DNA of 64,000 nt from Odobenus rosmarus divergens (lineage: Eukaryota > Chordata > Mammalia > Carnivora > Odobenidae). The stretch lies in assembly GCF_000321225.1 (NCBI RefSeq), contig NW_004451013.1, positions 118,908 to 182,907 on the forward strand. Reading direction: 5' to 3'. This document shows positions 58,756-64,000 of the stretch, piece after piece. Every line of letters begins with the position of its first letter. Positions within the stretch are counted from its first letter, which is position 1. The position numbers and the translations under genes were made by a program. The notes below the pieces were generated by a model. The model saw only the letters and a program-made list of their open reading frames with translations, did not search any database and was not told the origin of the DNA.

Positions 58756-59984
58756 TGATTTAAATATTTGCGTATATGGGGCAGGCAGCTAACCCTCTAT
58801 GAAGTACATACCTCTGACACATGAGGTCCTAAGTGATGTAACCTGATTTTGCAAGTATCTTTGATGAGCAAGTGGTGGGAGAAATACAGAAAGACACTGG
58901 CAACCTATAGGTTACAGACCATCTTTCTGTGACTTTCATCTCACCTTTCCCTCGTTTTCTATTCAAAACAAGTTTTATCACAATTTGCAGCTGAGTAGAA
59001 TCAAAGCAGGACATAAAAATCAATCCATGTTTATTCTGTTTTCATAGATCATTTAAAATTACCAAATGATGTGCCAAGGATCTGTAATTGGTCCCGGCGT
59101 GTCATTTGTGGGCTCAAATGAGGAGACTGTATGTCCAGAGAAGTGAGAATACCATTTCATTACTCCAGGCAGGTGAAGTCTGTGCAGACAGGAAGAGACA
59201 AGCTCATAATCCACAGTGAGGCCCGGGCAGTGGGGAGGGCAGGAGAGTGACAGATGGAGCAGATAGGAAGGGACAGGCAGATCGGGGCAACGAGGACTCG
59301 AGAGGCTGGGAACACATCTGCACTGGGAAAGAATCATGGGAATGTAGGCCCTGGGAGCTTCAACAGTGATCCTTGATCAGGATGATGGTTAGGTGGCTCT
59401 GTCAGCTGCTAATTTCATGTTTTCTCTTTTTTGCCATTAGTCACAAAATCAATCAGTTGCATTAAGAGCCAGTATCAGTCATAAAACAACACATTAACTG
59501 TTATTTTCCCTGCACAACATTTATTATTGTTGTTTTCCCTTAATGCCAGTTATTATAAATACATTGCAAAAATTTAGAATAATATGCAGGATTATAAGAC
59601 AAAGACTCACAAGGGCTGATCGTAACCCGTGCACTCTTTTCAATCGTCATTTATTAATTTATATGATGCTTCAGAGTGATCAAATCCCCTCACCAAAATC
59701 AAAGATTAAGGACAGCCAAACTACGCTTAAAATATCTAAAGAAATATGTTGTTTACTTCATTCTTCCCAGGTGCCTGCCAAAAAGTGCCTGGATATTCAA
59801 AGAGATGGAGAATCAGGTAGCTTCTTGGCTGTATAAGTCACCAGTGAAACCTGCCTACATTTCTGAGAGTTCTTCCTAAAAATGACCCATTACAAGCAGC
59901 TCCACCTAGGCTCAAATGGGCGACCTGCTGTTTTAATGTGGTGTTTCCTAGCTGGAGCTGTAGAAACGCATCAGAAAGGGCGCT
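58756..59984. other. Intergenic, nothing recognised
   Basis: Open frames at 59059-59337 (minus) and 59543-59879 (plus, two overlapping frames) show no recognisable domains. Confidence 0.45.
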
Positions 59985-60745
59985 CACACTTAAATGTTCA
60001 GTGGATTTTCAATCAAAGTTCCAAAGTCATTCAGCAGGAAAATATCACCTTTTCAAAAATAGTGCTGGAACAAATAAATAAATGCAGGGGGAAGAAAGAG
60101 ACTCCAACCCTTATCCCACCCCATATACCAAGGTTAACCCCAAATGGGCTATAAAGTTAAATGTAAGAGCTAAAATTATTTAAGAAAGCTTAAACGAAAA
60201 TCTTTATAATACTGGATTAGACAAAGATTTCCTAACCAGAACCCAAACCCCACATAAAACAAAAATTGAAAAATGGACTAGATCAGGGGCACCTGGGTGG
60301 CTCAGTCAGTTAAGCATCTGCCTTAGGCTCAGTTCATGATCCCAGGGTTCTGGGATGGAGTCCCACTTTGGGCTCCCTGTTTAGCTGGGAGCCTGCTTCT
60401 CCCTCTCCCTCTGCCACTCACCTTGCTTGTGCTCTCTCTCTCTCTGTCAAATAAGTAAATAAAATCTTTCAAAAAAAGAATTATAAGAAAAATGGACTAG
60501 ATTGAATTAAAGATGTTTTCTTTTTGAAATATCTATGTCAACAAAGAGCCGATAGCCAAAAAAATAAGCAAAAAACCTCATCCAGAGCATATAAAGAACT
60601 CTTACTCAAAGATAAAAAAAATTTAAATGGGCAAAGGATTTGAAGAGATACTTCACAAAAGTGGCCAATTACATCACAACCCATGACAAAGGATGACCAA
60701 CACCAGCAGTTGTCAGGGAAATGCCATTGAAAACACTGCACTGCC
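59985..60745 (+). mobile_element. Old sense L1 ORF2 fragment
   Basis: Plus-strand L1 ORF2-like DNA ('gtggattttcaatcaaagttcc', 'aacccttatcccaccccatat', 'gggcaaaggatttgaagaga') split by a Can-SINE. Confidence 0.75.
60284..60486 (+). mobile_element. Can-SINE with 16-bp duplication
   Basis: Complete plus-strand SINE flanked by a perfect GAAAAATGGACTAGAT (60268-60283 and 60487-60502), nested in L1 ORF2. Confidence 0.96.
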
Positions 60746-62116
60746 TATGATTTATCTTATAGCAAGGCCTGCCTTTAAGAAATTAACATTACACTGAAGC
60801 CTTCTACTTCCATAATTTGGGAAAATAAGCATTCTATGGTTATTGAGAAGCAGCAAGCAATAGTGAAGAGATCTAGAAGTAATTGGGTTCTGAGTACTTT
60901 GTCATAGAGCTCAGTATCTGCATGGAAATATAATAAAAGGGCCGAAGAAGGGTATCCAATGGCATTTCAGACATGAGTAGTCATCATAACTTCATACTCT
61001 CTCCGTGGCATTTCACCTGCCAAAGATCTCCTTGGGGCCAGATTCCATTCTCAGGTAGGTCATAGTTTGGACTCTTCTGTGTCACATAATTGTATTATCT
61101 CTACTATCACAAAGTGAATCCCTTTGACACTCAGTGAAAATATAATTTACTTTATATTGTAAAGACATCTCTCAGGATTTCCAGCCTAAGGTCACTTTTT
61201 CTTGGAATGAAACAGACAGCTTTATCATTTGGCAATCCTAGTAGCAAAAGTGTTGAGACTATTATTTACTTTTAAAAAGAGATTTTAAAAAAAAGTGCCA
61301 CTTCTGGTTTTAAGGGAGTAGCTTGCATCAGAGCAAACTTCCTGTCTTGAAACAAGCAATAAACACTGGATACAATAAAAAAAAAAAGAATCAATAAATG
61401 AAAATGGCTATTTAAAAGCACCGGGAAAAAAAAAATAAAAACATTGGAAGGTAACCAAGGCAACCAGAAATAAGAAAGAAAAAAATACAACACTGAGGTA
61501 AGGTCTTCTTCCTCTGCAACTTTTGCCCCTTGAGGCACTTGCTGATGAACAGGTTTGAAGGTAAAAATCTAAATAAAAGAGGCTTAAAGCTTGTTGTAAT
61601 ATCACCTGGCTAGTGATGTAAAATACCCAGGAACTCCTGACTTCACCAGCAAGGTCCTGAAGAAAAGGGAACCACGGAGAAGTGAAGCCATCTTTCTAGC
61701 TGGCTTTTGCCCTCATAACATTTTATAAAATGAGTAAGGATCCTACTCTGAAGGACCTCAGCTTGTTTTCTGTGGAAATACCTGGAGCTTCCCAACTCTT
61801 TGTTCAGAATTAGCCTCCAGAAACCACCACAGGGGGAAATTTCCAGTACAAGCCCTTCCCTTTTTTGTGTGAGTAGTTTAAGGTGAACTAATCCATCATG
61901 GAAACAACAATAAAAGAAACCCAAGAGTCTTGAGACCAACATCTGATGAAGAAAGGATTAAATGTACAAAGACGGAAGAACAATGAATTTAGAGGAGTGA
62001 GGGGCTGGCTGCACTGGTTCTCATGTTTTTTTTCTGGAAACTGGTTCCTGGGTATCTGGTTGTAGAGACCACTAAAGGTCTCATAGCACCTCACCCTCTC
62101 ACCAAAGTGACTTTAG
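60746..62116. other. Intergenic, possible L1 remnants
   Basis: A-rich stretches at 61376-61392 and 61425-61440. The segment 61290-61900 may be decayed L1 5' sequence, but I cannot confirm it. The minus-strand open frames are low-complexity Phe/Leu-rich. Confidence 0.35.
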
Positions 62117-62640
62117 GGTAGGAGTCAGCAAACTTTTTCTGTTGAAACTGGGTAGTCAATATTTTCAGTTTTTTGGGTCATCTAGTCTCTGTTGCCGCTA
62201 GTCCGCTCTGCTGTTGTCGAAGGAACGCAGCCAGAGACAAAACGTAAATAATGAAAACGGCTGTGTTCCAACACAATTTTATTTACGGACACTGAAATTT
62301 AAACAAATTTCATCTCATTTTCATGCATCATGAATTACTATTTTCTTCTGATATATATTTTTTTCACCATTTAAAATCTAAAAAACAAGGTGATGAGGAT
62401 TAAGGAGAGCACTTGCTGTGATGAGCGCCTGGTGTTGAATGGAAGTGTTGAATCAGTAGATTGTGCACCTGAAACTGATATTACACTGTGCATTAGCCAA
62501 CTGGAATTTAAATAAAAAATTTAAAAAATAAACAAAATATTTAAAAAATCCCCACTTTTCAGTCATAGGCTGTACGAACACAGGTGATGGGTGCATTGGA
62601 CCCCTGGCTATGGTTTTCTGATCTCTGTCTTAGGGTTCAA
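62117..62640 (+). mobile_element. hAT-type MITE split by L1 3' end
   Basis: Same family as 13758-13965: 'gtcagcaaactttttctgttg', 'ggtcatctagtctctgttg', 'ggctgtgttccaacacaattttatttacggac'. It appears to be interrupted by an L1 3' end at 62385-62530. Confidence 0.65.
62385..62530 (+). mobile_element. L1 3' UTR fragment
   Basis: 'gtgatgagcgcctggtgttg', 'tgcacctgaaactgatattacactg', 'ccaactggaatttaaataaaaaat' is the plus-strand version of the L1 3' end with its A-rich tail. Confidence 0.8.
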
Positions 62641-64000
62641 GTCCTCCTTTGATATTCAGGATCCTCAGCAGTTTTGGTACTCTTTCTCTGTAATGAAGGC
62701 ATTACGGTCATATGGAATTTTGGGGGAATACTCTGAGGACAATCTGTTCCTAGAATCGACTTCAGCTGCTAAATAGCCACATCATCAAGGAAGAGAAGAT
62801 GGCTTGTTAGTTTCTTGGTTATTCTCAGTGGAGGCTCCAGAAATAACTTGCTTGATTTTTCTCCTTCTTCAGAGTAACAGGCTCGAAACATGAATGAGAA
62901 ATCATTCAATGTGACATGCTTTACTGTCAAGAAGGTAATGTGGAGTGAGACATAATTTATGTTTTTGTCGTTGAAATTTTACATTTGTTAATGAATGGCT
63001 TCTATTTATGAACAGGTATAAGACCACTAGATTCCTGCACATGTGCCGGGGGGCCATCAGTAAGGAGGCGAGTGACTGGCTGTCTGGCTGAAGCAGCATT
63101 AAACATAATGACACGTATCTTTTCTTTATGAGTCGAGCCAGGAACAGTCTGATAAATGCGAAAAAAAAGAAAGGCAAAATGGCAGTAAGATAATAAGGGC
63201 ATAGGATAGTACGCATCCAATTGTAAGATTGTTGTAGTTCAGAGATTTATACTCAAGTGAAAAAAAAAAAACCCAACCAGAAATCTATCCCTAAGATTAT
63301 AATAAGTTTACGCAAATCTTTTTAATGCAAATGAGAAAGTGTTAGAAATGAATTTTAGGTGGACATAAGGATACCCCATTCCAAGGCAAGTTTCCAGTTT
63401 TGGAAAAGAAAATCAAACCTGATGTTTATAGCAAATTTGGGAAATGGTTTTCTCACCGCTATCAAAAAAGGGCCTCCTGTTTTTCCCTGAGAGAGTACTT
63501 TTAAAAAAGGCCTTAAGTCTGCGGAATTTCGCTGACATAGAGAAAGGTTAAGGCGGAACATACTAAGACAACAGTAAGAGGTTGCTTCAGAGAGGGTGTC
63601 TTTGGCAAGAAATGGAGTATTTGAGTGAAAAGATTCACAGTACTGGCTCTCAAATCACGGTAGAGTTGTCCTAGTCCAGCAGCAAGTGGGAGTTTTGCAA
63701 AGGCCATTAACTGAAGGGACCAGTAGATGGCATAAATAAGTCAGGATAGACTCAGAGGCTCAAGGAAAGGAAAAGAACATTCTGGCAGCTCCTTACTTTT
63801 ATGTCTAATGCTTCTGTCTGAGCTGGACTATTTGCCTCTCTGATCCTAGCGCTCTGAGCTATTGTTGCGACTTTAGTTCACATTCAAGAACGGTCCCACA
63901 AACACGTCCTGAGGTACTTAGGACCTAAGCTCAATGAACTGACGAGATCAAGAGAATTATATTTACCAGCATTATTTTCCTATACCCCCATGCTCTTTTT
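62641..64000. other. Intergenic, nothing recognised
   Basis: Short open frames on the minus strand (62902-63220, 63355-63707) overlap in different frames and have no family resemblance. No ISRE of consensus quality seen. Confidence 0.45.

Overview
The window is mammalian nuclear DNA, from a carnivoran and most likely a caniform of the arctoid side (bear, seal or mustelid type). The main evidence is about twenty copies of the tRNA-derived carnivore SINE (Can-SINE), several of them young enough to keep perfect 9-16 bp target-site duplications. L1, L2, MIR, MaLR-like LTR and hAT relics fill most of the remaining space. No bacterial-style gene, CRISPR array or standalone RNA gene is visible. Family and lineage names rest on recognition by eye, not on a database search.

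The genic content is two tandem plus-strand loci of the interferon-induced 44 GTPase-like family. The first (about 11.4-31.6 kb) matches IFI44L and the second (about 36.0-49.6 kb) matches IFI44, the same order as in human. Each has a 5' exon behind an ISRE, a start-codon exon opening MAVT, a G-domain with a P-loop on a 196-bp exon, a DxxG exon, a 171/172-bp exon, a 101-bp exon and a C-terminal exon. Almost all splice sites are still canonical. Homology between the loci extends into noncoding DNA around the first donor site and into the 3' UTR.

Both loci look like pseudogenes. IFI44L has in-frame stops in exons 2, 4 and 5, frameshifts in exons 2, 5 and 8, and Asp replaced by His at the DxxG motif. 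IFI44 has a two-base insertion plus a homopolymer shift in exon 2, a stop predicted across the exon 3/4 junction, a P-loop Gly-to-Arg change, a one-base deletion in exon 6, and a Trp-to-stop plus another one-base deletion in exon 8. The ISRE-type promoter elements survive at both loci, so interferon-inducible transcription without protein is possible.

Layout: 1-11.3 kb is repeat-rich intergenic DNA (Can-SINEs, L2, antisense L1s, a MaLR-like LTR, a clean solo LTR with a 4-bp duplication). 11.3-31.6 kb is the IFI44L locus, whose introns hold an autonomous-type hAT (Charlie-like) relic, a 180-bp CTTT microsatellite, head-to-head L1 segments and many SINEs. 31.6-36.0 kb is an intergenic spacer with nested L1s. 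36.0-49.6 kb is the IFI44 locus. 49.6-64 kb is intergenic DNA with L1, SINE, MIR and hAT-type relics and no recognised gene.
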